The notes under the pieces are model-generated. The model was not told where the DNA came from, searched no databases, and was given only the letters and a program-made list of their open reading frames with translations. Made by a program: the position numbers and the translations under genes. DNA of 34,855 bases from Myxococcales bacterium (GTDB lineage: Bacteria; Myxococcota_A; Bradymonadia; Bradymonadales; Bradymonadaceae), in assembly GCA_007135085.1 (NCBI GenBank), contig SLJM01000295.1, positions 1 to 34,855 of the forward strand. Reading direction: 5' to 3'. Shown piece after piece: positions 22,801 through 30,646 of the stretch; positions within the stretch are counted from its first letter, which is position 1; each line of letters begins with the position of its first letter.

Positions 22801-24773
22801 GAATCACCCCGCCGGTCATCCGGTCGATAGGGGCCGCTGATCTGCACGCCCTGCTCGTCGACGATTGCCAGCCCATGCTGAGGTGCGTCGAACTTTGCGT
22901 ATGGAATTGCATAGGAGGAGTCGCCCGTACAGCCCACGTCCATCATGCAGTGGCGCAACATGGTGGGATCCGAGATCCCCACGTTCTGATCGCAGACCCG
23001 CCGGCCGTATTCGTATTGCTCCTCGCTCAGATCATCCAACGACCTCGGTGCAAATGGGAAACTCGTGGGAGCAAATTTCTCAAACGATTCGCCAGGTCCG
23101 TAGTCAAACAGCGACTCATGGCGACCGACGCGCCAGCTATTGCCGAATTGTTCGTAGACCTCAGCCCTCTGTATTGGCTCGGGCAAGAATCGCCCGTCTC
23201 GAAGTATGAGTCCGTCCTCACCGTCGACCTCGTGGTTTCCCACAAGCCCCCTCGCCTCAACGACTCGCTCCCGCGGCAGATGTTCCATCTCCAGGGCCAG
23301 GTGCCGATCGAAGACGTCGACCCGGATACGCTCACCGTCCCTTCGCTCGATGATATAGGACTCACCACGTGGCAACTCGACGGCATTTCGCGTCACAGTG
23401 GTGTGATCGCCGACCTGCCAGAAATATTGCGACACCTCCTGTGGCTCGCCGTCGATCCACAGCGGCGACTCACGATCGAGATAAATCCCGATACGGTGCC
23501 CTTCTGAGCCGACGGCCACGGCCGATATCTTACGCCCGTCGGCACATCGCGAATGGGGGTTGTCCACCTGTCTTATCTGGATATGAAGCGAGTCCCGCGC
23601 TCGATGCCGATACCAGACGAACTCGCCCGTATCCCGGAAGGGATAAGATCGGCGGTTAAGGGGCATCATCAGCGGGTTGCCACATCCGAATTGCGAAAAA
23701 ATCACTGCCGCTGCGATCAAGATGGCGCCCGCCGCCAGCACCACCACCCCGGCCAGAAGGGCTCCCGCAAAACCTGCTACCACACCGGCGACGATAATCG
23801 TCACCAGGCCAACCACAGCCCCTACCTCCTGCATCGTCAACGGCTCTCGCTGCCCGGCCTGTTTACCGAAATTGATCGCATCCCAGGCGATGGAGGCCAG
23901 GGTGGGCAATCCTTTGGTAAGGGAGCTAAAGACCAGCCCAAAACCGAAGTCTGCCACGGACTGAAAGTCCTCGCAGACGGTGACCAGCTTTTCAAAAAGC
24001 GTCCCTGCTCGGGACTGACTTCGACAGGCGTCGAGCGCTGCCGACAGGTGGTGGTGGATATTTCCGTCGAGCAATATCCCCATGAGAATTCCAAACCGCT
24101 CATCCCCCAATGCATCCGTATCTACGTACTCCAACAGCCACTCTTCGATGGCCTCCTCTTCCATGGTCACCTCTCCCCCGACGGCGACTTCCTGAATGAT
24201 TCGCTGGTCCCCGGTTCCCGCAACAAGGCTCAAACTCCTCACGGCGAGCAAGGGGTTGTCCTCGCTCACGGCGAGCAGATCGGGTTCGTTGATATCGGTC
24301 AAAATCTGCATTTCCAGATAATGCTCGCCCGTCCCGATTCGATTTGTCATGAAGATGGGAGGCGTTTCGCCGTCGATCGATCGAAGAGCTCCGACTCTGG
24401 ACGACCACATCAAATCCGGTCCAGAGTCAGAGGACAATTGCACGTCGAATGCCGTACCGTGCTGGGCCCCCAGCGTACGAGCGCTTAATTCCACCCGCCC
24501 CTGTCCACCCGACGATTGTTGGTAGTCGAAGCGTGTCGTTCGCTCTTCGGGAAAGCTCTCGAAGTCGATGGAGTAGATTCCGAATTCATCTCGCAGCAGT
24601 TCATCGGTCTCAACCGTTCCCCCGTGAAGATCTTCACAGACCAGTTGATCCACCCCGTCTTCGAGCTCCACTTCGTCGTCTCCTCCCCCGCAACCGATCT
24701 GGGACAGCGACGGCAATAAGAAGAAGAGAACTAGAACGGGATAGCCTGAATAAAAAAAGCGCAGAAATTTCAT
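19869..24773 (-). CDS. Large lipoprotein with two VWFD domains and three C-terminal Cys-rich modules
   Basis: The 1634-residue exported protein starts at ATG 24773 (a TTG 12 bases upstream is possible). The signal peptide ends in QIGC, with Cys28 the likely lipid site, though the -3 residue is unusual. A Gly/Ala/Val-rich hydrophobic stretch lies at about 316-362. VWFD domain 1 (about 371-563) and VWFD domain 2 (about 683-874) each end in 'SLF[DN]Y' followed by a Cys motif like 'CxxDVxC'. From about residue 960 to the end it is cysteine-rich, with 'CxxDxDCP'-like motifs and three modules of 180-186 residues. VWFD proteins in eukaryotes form adhesive polymers; in this lineage they are uncharacterised surface proteins. 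The neighbour at 24859 is a paralogue of the VWFD part. It is convergent with the B12 kinase (43 bases between stops). Confidence 0.82.
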   Translation of the reverse strand: MKFLRFFYSGYPVLVLFFLLPSLSQIGCGGGDDEVELEDGVDQLVCEDLHGGTVETDELLRDEFGIYSIDFESFPEERTTRFDYQQSSGGQGRVELSARTLGAQHGTAFDVQLSSDSGPDLMWSSRVGALRSIDGETPPIFMTNRIGTGEHYLEMQILTDINEPDLLAVSEDNPLLAVRSLSLVAGTGDQRIIQEVAVGGEVTMEEEAIEEWLLEYVDTDALGDERFGILMGILLDGNIHHHLSAALDACRSQSRAGTLFEKLVTVCEDFQSVADFGFGLVFSSLTKGLPTLASIAWDAINFGKQAGQREPLTMQEVGAVVGLVTIIVAGVVAGFAGALLAGVVVLAAGAILIAAAVIFSQFGCGNPLMMPLNRRSYPFRDTGEFVWYRHRARDSLHIQIRQVDNPHSRCADGRKISAVAVGSEGHRIGIYLDRESPLWIDGEPQEVSQYFWQVGDHTTVTRNAVELPRGESYIIERRDGERIRVDVFDRHLALEMEHLPRERVVEARGLVGNHEVDGEDGLILRDGRFLPEPIQRAEVYEQFGNSWRVGRHESLFDYGPGESFEKFAPTSFPFAPRSLDDLSEEQYEYGRRVCDQNVGISDPTMLRHCMMDVGCTGDSSYAIPYAKFDAPQHGLAIVDEQGVQISGPYRPDDRRGDSPGWTPAGPTQDIVQASCPSDIERGAESIGGTQIRTTDGLIYGFQSAGEFVLVESRADDGMMIQVRQEPLGGGRCPNARRNSAVAVQMGDYRLGFYVDGPGRLLLDGEATTALPGGFMDLGGGHTVLQTEDDKFLMEWPDRSWMHVTMGSNRIDIRFNAHYSRLGQLQGLFGQFNGYPGNDIAYRNGQVIEQWDHQLIHGDYADSWRISQSESLFNYDDGFGTADYTLPNMPASAMSLDDLPPGEEQIGRDACEAVGVTHHAIMRACILDVYCADDPGAAEAYRDSEEPNQPEWVELVPGSGDYCCHVDCVGGPDPECGFVCGTGQFEEPQEWCDGDCPISDDDCVDEDPDDVCTFGQVERAFPDAEISAYICASRCVQRHQWMCIDNDGCCPAGGHCTEVTDNDCDVQPHVGSGCTEDDHCATVGDDAPGSSSTYCITEEQNRVFGGFCALSCADDSECPDDTHCATDVLYRGQMHSSLFMSLAFNLCVPSCDSDADCPREGYGCYDANGDGRSECWHTGTGDGDFGDVCETSRDCGEIGDFAVCATENSYLTTTESREFTFCTQRCDLGGVQCPTGWECDATLSICVEPAKNEIGLSCAHHTDCESGVNNPHYRDRCFDGGDLHPVVMSGGYCTLPCSHDNHCPSGSYCADDPPLYDDSGRTVLTGGQGGYCVLQCEGDGDCPRTEYACFDANLDGADQCWHVGIGDRDYGESCQWASECGGVGEYAVCRTLFDDQGQDTGQGMCSRYCGNDDWCPSGWRCAQNQLGFEISCVPEVENEHIGSACTDESDCGEAPDEGFMSVVCLGEDGNYSYPGNYCSINFCDDDTCPAGSHCTPTNSLPDEVGMTIFGRYCVASCNSDADCGRSDYACYDATGDGNKECWFVGTGSGDWGDSCDGAGQCGTGDGAVCRNGMTAYGVCSRICSADEAGCPDGWGCYFNNICTLECEDDGDCPGPSGCIDGIIQYDDGSTGAGCM
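19905..21566 (-). repeat. Three tandem Cys-rich modules (546-558 bases each) in the VWFD lipoprotein
   Basis: Module starts lie near 21566, 21020 and 20462 (reading the minus strand), with the third ending near 19905. Each module holds a 'C..DCP' motif pair and an almost identical core at about 21295, 20739 and 20199: 'CYDANGDGRSECWHTGTG', 'CFDANLDGADQCWHVGIG' and 'CYDATGDGNKECWFVGTG'. Spacings are 556 and 540 bases. The modules are diverged but clearly homologous, so the repeats are old in-frame duplications and not a recent DNA repeat. Confidence 0.8.
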
Positions 24774-24792
24774 ACCCAATCCCAACCATCTC

Positions 24793-24815
24793 GAGGCCCC
24801 GAAGGCCTTCGCCTC
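24793..24815. other. Hairpin between the two VWFD lipoprotein genes
   Basis: GAGG (24793-24796) and CCTC (24812-24815) flank the perfect 12-base palindrome CGAAGGCCTTCG (24800-24811). It lies between the stop of the upstream paralogue (24859) and the start of the large gene (24773), the spot for a partial terminator or a stabilising hairpin. No T-run on the minus strand. Confidence 0.35.
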
Positions 24816-24858
24816 ATTGGCCGGCGTTCATCAACCGGCGCGAAAGATTCAAACAGTC

Positions 24859-27264
24859 CTATTGGCCACTGGCCGTAATCACTCGCAGCTCGTTGATGCC
24901 ACTTTCCGAATTCAACCGGACCTCGACGGCACGCCCTCCCTGCTTGATCTCTATCCAGCCACCGTCAAAGTCCACGCCCCGCCCCTGTTCGGCGAAGTCG
25001 GCACCGTCGATGGCGAAGAGAGCGTCGCTCGAGGCCAACCCGGCGTCGGTGACAATCACCCCCAATACGTCGTGGGCGAAGATGAGCTCTCCCTGAAGCG
25101 CTCCCGTGCGCTGCGGCACCTCGTTGAGGTGAAGCAAGAAGGAATGGACCGACGTGCCCGGCGCGATCTGGTGGGAACTCAAGTCGTCCTCGTCGTCAAC
25201 ACGGCCCGCTTCGACGACGTCGACCTCGAGCGCGCTCGAGAGGGTCACGCCCCCTGCTTCACGGACGAAGCTGATGCACTCGTCGACCTCGGGGGGGCAA
25301 CTGGCCTGCCCGGCGGGCGAATAATCAAAACTGTCAGGGGCCCCCAGACAGATATCGCCGTTGAGGGTCACCGGCGCCTCCATATGCATATCCGTATAGG
25401 AGAGGCTGGCGCTCAGATGCTCCGTCGACGCCACCAGCTCATCGTCGCACATGCAGGCCACGTCGAAGATGCACCAATTGTGATCGGGGTGGCCGGTCAC
25501 GCCACGACAGGCCGCCCTGGCCTGCAGACGAACGTCGTCGGGAAGGTCGTCAATATCGACCTCCTCCTCAGGAAGCTCGGGGAAGGTAAAGGTCGACGTA
25601 TCCTCACCAGGGGCATAATCGAAGAGCGACTCCGATTGCTCGACGCGCCAGCTGTTGACAAAATCGCCGTAGAACTCCTCGAAGGTAAAGGGCTTTTCTA
25701 TGATCCGTCCGTCACGGGTCTTGAAGTCGTCGCTCGTGATATTCGTATAATTGCCCCAGAGCCCGCTGATCTGGCCGAACCGGCTCTTGGGCAAGGTGCC
25801 CTGCATATCGAGTTGGTGATCCCGCACGGCGACCTCCAGCTTCTCTCCCCCTGGCCAATAGAATTTAAAGCCTCGCTCTCCCCGTTGATGAATCGACGCT
25901 CCCGCCGAAATCCCGGAGAGCACCTCCGCAGAGATGCGCTCCACGGGCTGACCGTTGATCCACAAGTGGGGGGCTTCGTCGCGATAGACTGCGATTCGCG
26001 CCGCCCCCATCCTAAAGGCCACCGCCGAGATGACCGTAATATTCTGACAGGCCGAGATATCGCTTCGACAGGAAAGACTGGCTGCCGGTTCGGTGCGTAC
26101 CTGGATCTGCCAGGGATTGCCGAAATCGGCGTTGGCCAGGATGAACTCCCCGGCGGCATGAAAAGCAAAAGACGATCCGTCGAAGGTGCGCAGATGGGGC
26201 TTACCGCAGGCTTCGGCGCAATCCTCGCAGGGATTACCACCGCCGGGCTGAAAAATGGTTCGCACCTGGTCGTCATCGACGAGCAAGGTCGATGGAAAAG
26301 CCGTGCCGTCGTCACAACGGAGGCCCGACAACCCGATGGGCTGGCGCAGCTGCTGGCCTTTGTCCTCCCAGGCCTGGCGAGCACATTCGGCGGCGTGGGC
26401 CTCGACATGCTCCATCCAGGAGGGGTCCACATAAGCGGCGGCCAATAACCGCTCCGAGTCGCTGCCGATAATCGCGTCGGCGCCGGTGGCGGCCAGCCAG
26501 CCCTGAAGGTCGTCGACATCACCCAGACGTCCTCCCTGTTGCACCACCTCAAAGGTGGCCTGGCTATCGTCGGCGCTGTAGAGAAAACCACCCAGATTGG
26601 GGTCGCTCTCGCTGGGGACTCGATACTCCAATGCGGTAAGATTCGGCGCCGCCGGCAGCCCCGGGATCACGTCAAAACCACAACTGGGCACCGAATAGGC
26701 GCTCTCAAATACGGGCACCGGCCAGGCGCAGGGGTGACCTTGTCCTTCTTCGGGAGCCTCGTTGGCATAGCAATCCAGGGCTTTGAAATCAGCCCGAATC
26801 AAGACCTGTTCCTCACCGCTGACCAGAAGATTCCGAGTGCGGAATTCGTCCTGGTCCTGGTTGCTCACGATCGCATCGGTGAACAACTCCAGTGGCTGAG
26901 CGCCCTGGCGCTCGAAGGTGGCCCTCACCTGGCGCTCCACTCCCTGGTCGACGCCGAAATAACCCTCCACGGTCATCAGGCCCAGCTCATCACCAGCGCT
27001 GTCGAGCAATGTGATGGCTATCAGATCGGCTTCCACATCCGAGGCATAGGCGTATCTGGCAATCTCCGTATGCTCACGGACCCACTCCGATGCGTCGATG
27101 GTATTGGTATGTAGATCACCGTCACATTCGTAGGTGATCCCCTGGATATGTGGCTCTGGTTCGGGGCCGCAGGAGCTGCATGCCAGATTGAGCACCGACG
27201 ATATCAGGGTGGCGATAACCAACAACCCATAGGAGCCCCTCAGGGAGGGCATAAAACGCTTCAT
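24859..27264 (-). CDS. VWFD-domain lipoprotein
   Basis: The 801-residue product has a lipoprotein signal ending in NLAC (Cys29). A large N-terminal region without a known family holds several cysteines. A VWFD domain follows at about 352-550 ('LRTFDGSSFAFHAAGEFILA', ending 'SLFDYAPGED'), then the same post-VWFD Cys motif as its neighbour ('AACRG...WCIFDVAC'). The C-terminal third ('ALEVDVVEAGRVDDEDDL', 'VIVTDAGLASSDALF') looks like a beta-sandwich of the kind seen at the end of surface proteins in this lineage. It should be secreted and lipid-anchored. GAGAG precedes the ATG. It is upstream of the 1634-residue paralogue with an 85-base gap, probably in one transcript. Confidence 0.82.
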   Translation of the reverse strand: MKRFMPSLRGSYGLLVIATLISSVLNLACSSCGPEPEPHIQGITYECDGDLHTNTIDASEWVREHTEIARYAYASDVEADLIAITLLDSAGDELGLMTVEGYFGVDQGVERQVRATFERQGAQPLELFTDAIVSNQDQDEFRTRNLLVSGEEQVLIRADFKALDCYANEAPEEGQGHPCAWPVPVFESAYSVPSCGFDVIPGLPAAPNLTALEYRVPSESDPNLGGFLYSADDSQATFEVVQQGGRLGDVDDLQGWLAATGADAIIGSDSERLLAAAYVDPSWMEHVEAHAAECARQAWEDKGQQLRQPIGLSGLRCDDGTAFPSTLLVDDDQVRTIFQPGGGNPCEDCAEACGKPHLRTFDGSSFAFHAAGEFILANADFGNPWQIQVRTEPAASLSCRSDISACQNITVISAVAFRMGAARIAVYRDEAPHLWINGQPVERISAEVLSGISAGASIHQRGERGFKFYWPGGEKLEVAVRDHQLDMQGTLPKSRFGQISGLWGNYTNITSDDFKTRDGRIIEKPFTFEEFYGDFVNSWRVEQSESLFDYAPGEDTSTFTFPELPEEEVDIDDLPDDVRLQARAACRGVTGHPDHNWCIFDVACMCDDELVASTEHLSASLSYTDMHMEAPVTLNGDICLGAPDSFDYSPAGQASCPPEVDECISFVREAGGVTLSSALEVDVVEAGRVDDEDDLSSHQIAPGTSVHSFLLHLNEVPQRTGALQGELIFAHDVLGVIVTDAGLASSDALFAIDGADFAEQGRGVDFDGGWIEIKQGGRAVEVRLNSESGINELRVITASGQ

Positions 27265-27289
27265 TTCACACTCTCAAATCAACACGAAT

Positions 27290-27310
27290 AGACAGACCAA
27301 AGGTCAGTCT
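27290..27310. terminator. Hairpin between the P460/SDR operon and the VWFD operon
   Basis: AGACAGACC (27290-27298), AAA, GGTCAGTCT (27302-27310) form a 9-bp stem with one A-A mismatch and a 3-base loop. On the minus strand it is followed by ATTCGTGTTGATTT, moderately T-rich. It lies 70 bases beyond the stop of the SDR gene at 27380 and 26 bases before the VWFD start. It can be either a terminator or an operator near the VWFD start. Confidence 0.4.
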
Positions 27311-27379
27311 CGCCGCGCCCCCCTGCTCTGTCCACTCTGTTTTTGTGTCAAAATGAAGTCCATCAGATGGCTTCGAAAC

Positions 27380-28354
27380 TCAGGGACTTCCAACGGATCG
27401 CCCCACCCAGGAAGCCAGGCGCTCCACCCCTCGAGCTGCCACCGATTCGGGCTCAGCACCGTCGAGGGTTCGCCTGACGGCATCCTCAAACCCCACCCGA
27501 TCGTGGTGGCCGATTAACTCCCAATAACTATCATCTTCGGCCAGGAGATCGCCCTTGAGCCCCTTGACCAGTTCCCGGGCTAAGAAGAGGTCACCGCGGG
27601 TGACGAAGCGAAGCCAGCGACTGGACAACTCCGGTGATAAGAGGGGCACTCTCAGCCCGACCGTGTCGTGGCCCATTACCCGCGCCGTGGTGCGCAATAT
27701 TTCTTCCACCGTAAGCCGATCGGGGCCGGGAATATCGAAACGGTGCGACTTTGAAGTCTGCAATCTCAGGGCTCCCACCAGGGCCTCGACGACATCGTCG
27801 ATATAGACCGGCTCCGTGCGCGACTGAGTCCACTTCGGCAGAAGCATCAGCGGGAGGCGAGCTGCAAGATCACGGACGATTCGCCAGCTGGCGCTACCGG
27901 CGCCAATGATCATGGAGGCCCTCAATTCGATGGCCGAGACCTCACCATTTCGCAGGATGCAGCCCGTCTCCAGCCGACTCGACAGGTGATCCGAGATAGC
28001 TCCTCCCGGCTCCACTCCCCCGAGATAGACGATCCGCCGAAGCCCATGGTCAGCGGCGGCCTGGCGGAAACGATAGGCCGACTTTCGCTCCCGGTCGTGG
28101 TAGCCCGCCCCGCTGCCCATCTGATGGACCAGATAAAACGCCGAGTCACAGCCTTGGAGGGCGGCCCTCACCAGCTGCGAATCTTCCACGTCGAAGGGCA
28201 CCCACAACCGATCGGGAAAGCGCCGTTGGGCACGCTCGACCGAACGGGTTCCGCACCGTACGGAAAACCCCTCCTCGATGAGCCGGGGGTATAAATGCTG
28301 GCCGATAAACCCGGTGGCCCCCGATAAAAATACCACTTCTCCTCTTGCGCTCAT
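27380..28354 (-). CDS. Atypical SDR (NAD(P)-binding Rossmann protein), paralogue of the upstream gene
   Basis: The 324-residue protein has the coenzyme motif SGATGFIG at 11-18 and lacks the YxxxK active site of classical SDRs. The 'YLVHQMG' stretch and 'LPKWTQSRTEPVYIDDVVEAL' mark the same subgroup as the gene directly upstream, in which these strings read 'YLVHSTL' and 'LPKWTESKIAPVDRRDLV'. Proteins of this group are often NmrA-like redox or substrate sensors, or reductases of unknown substrate. The start is fixed by AGGAGG seven bases before ATG 28354, and the ATGA overlaps the upstream stop, so the two are translationally coupled. Confidence 0.8.
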   Translation of the reverse strand: MSARGEVVFLSGATGFIGQHLYPRLIEEGFSVRCGTRSVERAQRRFPDRLWVPFDVEDSQLVRAALQGCDSAFYLVHQMGSGAGYHDRERKSAYRFRQAAADHGLRRIVYLGGVEPGGAISDHLSSRLETGCILRNGEVSAIELRASMIIGAGSASWRIVRDLAARLPLMLLPKWTQSRTEPVYIDDVVEALVGALRLQTSKSHRFDIPGPDRLTVEEILRTTARVMGHDTVGLRVPLLSPELSSRWLRFVTRGDLFLARELVKGLKGDLLAEDDSYWELIGHHDRVGFEDAVRRTLDGAEPESVAARGVERLASWVGRSVGSP

Positions 28355-29835
28355 GATGCATCCTCCTGGCAAAGTCCCTCCAAATATCTACCGAATCGGT
28401 GCATCACCAAGCGATGAATTTGAGCCTGGGTCATTCGATAGACGAACCAGGGAAGGCGCGGCTCGAAATCGTGGATCGCCGCCATGACCTGATCTCCTGC
28501 GAGCACCTCCCGAAATTCCAGGCGCGCCCATCGATGCTCTCGAGCCAACGCGCCGCCGCGAATCCAGTAGAGGTGACGGTCTGAATGGCTGACGTCGTCA
28601 TCGAACTCCAAGACCAGCATGGGCCGCCCAATCGGCCGCAAATAAAAGCGAAGGTTCATCTCCGGGTCGCGCTCCACATTGATGAAGGGCCGCATAAACC
28701 TGGGCAACCAGCGGGCATATTCACGGGCGATCCACGTCGCGTCGTGGTCGTCGGGCAGGGGCAATCGCTGTACGGAGCGGACCACTCGGCGGTCGTCTCC
28801 CCGGCGCAATAATTCAGTCTCCCGCACCACCTGCAGCGATGTCGCCCGCCGGTCGACCTCCCGAGCTTCCTCTCCATTACGGACTGGTTTGATGCCGAGA
28901 GCCCCACCCAACGACTCCTCGAGTGGCCTGGGATTCCAATCAACAGGGTCTGGAAGTGATGTCTTGTGGGTGAGTCGGCCGCCCATTGCCTGAGCCACGA
29001 ATTCGGCGACCACCGCCGGATGAACATCACAGAACGCGCTGATCCATCGCGCCGCCAGCCAGGGCATCGACACCGGCATGCCATAAAACCGACGTCTCAG
29101 GCCGAGTAACCTGGCCGAGCCCTCCAGAAGTTCAGCAAAACTCGTGACCTCAGCCCCCCTCAGGTCATAGGCTCGCCCCATCGCCTCTGGTCGGCCCAAT
29201 AGATCGACCAGGACCCGCACCAGATCCCTCCGATCGACGGGGGCGATCTTTGACTCTGTCCACTTCGGCAAGGCCATCACTGGGAGGCGCTCGACGAGAT
29301 CCTTCAAGATCCGACTCGCCACGCTGCCCGGCCCCAGGACCATGGAGGCCCGCAGAGTCGTGATCGGCGTCCCATATTGAGCCAGCGTCGACTCCACCTC
29401 CCGCCGAGTCTGGGCCTGGGGATCATCCTCGTCGCCCCCGGCGGCGATCCCCACATAGATGATATGCTCCAACCCGTGGTGAGCCGCGGCGCGGGCGAAA
29501 TTATCGGCGCAGATCAGATCCATATCGGCCGGCTTACCCTGAGTCAGATGGGCCGATGGCAGCGTGGAGTGGACCAGATAAACCCCAAATCGAGCCCCCG
29601 TCAGCGCATGGAGGGTCTGCGTTCGCGAGAAGAGATCGCAGCGCCGCCACCGATAACCATCCTCGCTGCCTCCCCCCACCAGGTCGGGTCGCCGAGTCAG
29701 GCCCACCAGCTCCACAGCGGTGTCCTGGAATGCCCCGGCGAGGCCGCGCCCAATAAAGCCGGAAGCTCCGGCGACGACCACCTTCACATCTCCCCCCTGC
29801 CCGGTCGACGCATCATTTGTGGGATTACTGCTCAC
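28351..29835 (-). CDS. Atypical SDR with C-terminal DUF2867 domain
   Basis: The 494-residue product has an N-terminal NAD(P)-binding domain (GASGFIG at residues 23-29, about 17-310) and a C-terminal DUF2867-type domain (about 345-490), recognisable from 'RPIGRPMLVLEFDDDV', 'LEFREVLAGDQVMAAIHDFEPRLPWFVYRMTQAQIHRLVM'. The DUF2867 fold resembles SRPBCC-like lipid-binding domains, but its function is not known. I start at GTG 29835, which has AGGAGG about ten bases upstream; a GTG at 29859 in the same frame would place that Shine-Dalgarno inside the gene. The stop overlaps the next gene's ATG (ATGA). It follows the P460-like lipoprotein gene by 46 bases. Confidence 0.82.
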   Translation of the reverse strand: MSSNPTNDASTGQGGDVKVVVAGASGFIGRGLAGAFQDTAVELVGLTRRPDLVGGGSEDGYRWRRCDLFSRTQTLHALTGARFGVYLVHSTLPSAHLTQGKPADMDLICADNFARAAAHHGLEHIIYVGIAAGGDEDDPQAQTRREVESTLAQYGTPITTLRASMVLGPGSVASRILKDLVERLPVMALPKWTESKIAPVDRRDLVRVLVDLLGRPEAMGRAYDLRGAEVTSFAELLEGSARLLGLRRRFYGMPVSMPWLAARWISAFCDVHPAVVAEFVAQAMGGRLTHKTSLPDPVDWNPRPLEESLGGALGIKPVRNGEEAREVDRRATSLQVVRETELLRRGDDRRVVRSVQRLPLPDDHDATWIAREYARWLPRFMRPFINVERDPEMNLRFYLRPIGRPMLVLEFDDDVSHSDRHLYWIRGGALAREHRWARLEFREVLAGDQVMAAIHDFEPRLPWFVYRMTQAQIHRLVMHRFGRYLEGLCQEDAS

Positions 29836-29881
29836 GGCGGGAGAGCCTCCTCCTGACACGACGACCGGGGAGTTTTGCCCA

Positions 29882-30475
29882 TCACTCGAATTCGGGGAGC
29901 ATCAAATAATCTTGACCCGACGCCTCACCATGGCAATTAACACATCCCTCCACGTCCGGTCCCTCCAGGGCCATGCCCTCCATCTCCATGACCCCTTGCA
30001 GTTCAGGATCGGTCTTGAGCCAGTACCAATCGCCCATTTCTTCGGAGAGCTTTTCCATCACAGTCACTCCCGTCAACTCCTCTCCGTCGGCGTCGGCATA
30101 TTCTTCCTTGACGAAGATCGCTCCCTCGGGAATCGGCAGCTGTTGGTCTGCTACGGCCTGGTGGCCAACTTCGTTGGCATAGGGGATCACCCAGACATCA
30201 CCGGGGTGACCCGACTCGTAGGGTTCGTCCATCCCTTCGTGGTGCTCCCACTGTTCATAGCCCTCGATGGCAGCGATGAGTTCCGCCGCCTGTTCCGAGG
30301 GCTCGGCAAGCTCCATCTCCATCTCTTCCTCTTCCTCCACCACCGGTTCGGGCTCCGGCTCCTCTTCGACCTCGACGGGCTCCTCTACTTCGGGCTCCGG
30401 CTGTTCACACCCCGTCAGCGCCAGCCCTGCTATAATGATTGACACCAAAAACAACAATTCTGTTCGACGATTCAT
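29882..30475 (-). CDS. Cytochrome P460-like c-heme lipoprotein
   Basis: The 197-residue product has a lipoprotein signal ending in LTGC (Cys23), a linker of Glu/Pro repeats (about 24-60), and a domain with 'GHPGDVWVIPYANEVGHQA', 'IFVKEEYADADGEELTGVTVMEKL', 'DWYWLKTDPE' and the heme-c site C178-V-N-C181-H182. This is the cytochrome P460/c'-beta family layout (PF16694), with the CxxCH near the C-terminus. P460 enzymes oxidise hydroxylamine or bind NO; which applies here is unknown. GGAGG lies six bases before the ATG. The following two genes are SDRs in the same direction. Confidence 0.83.
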   Translation of the reverse strand: MNRRTELLFLVSIIIAGLALTGCEQPEPEVEEPVEVEEEPEPEPVVEEEEEMEMELAEPSEQAAELIAAIEGYEQWEHHEGMDEPYESGHPGDVWVIPYANEVGHQAVADQQLPIPEGAIFVKEEYADADGEELTGVTVMEKLSEEMGDWYWLKTDPELQGVMEMEGMALEGPDVEGCVNCHGEASGQDYLMLPEFE

Positions 30476-30646
30476 CTCATGCCTCCAGTGGCTACAATTC
30501 GGTTAAACCACATCGTGGAACGGCAGGACTTCGCCACGACACCCTTTTCTCAATACAAAATAAGCACCGCAGAAAATTAGACGCCTCCCCCAAAACTTCA
30601 AATGAATCGTGAATCGCCACACCAGGTGGCATCAACCAGATAGGAT

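Noticed and set aside
22431-24488. Plus-strand frames of 358 and 311 codons opposite the large lipoprotein
   Set aside because: Both are shadows of the minus-strand frame, with low-complexity composition and no recognisable domain.
24817-26448. Long plus-strand frame (543 codons) opposite the VWFD lipoprotein
   Set aside because: It is antisense to a clear VWFD lipoprotein, has no family similarity, and long antisense frames are expected in GC-rich coding DNA.
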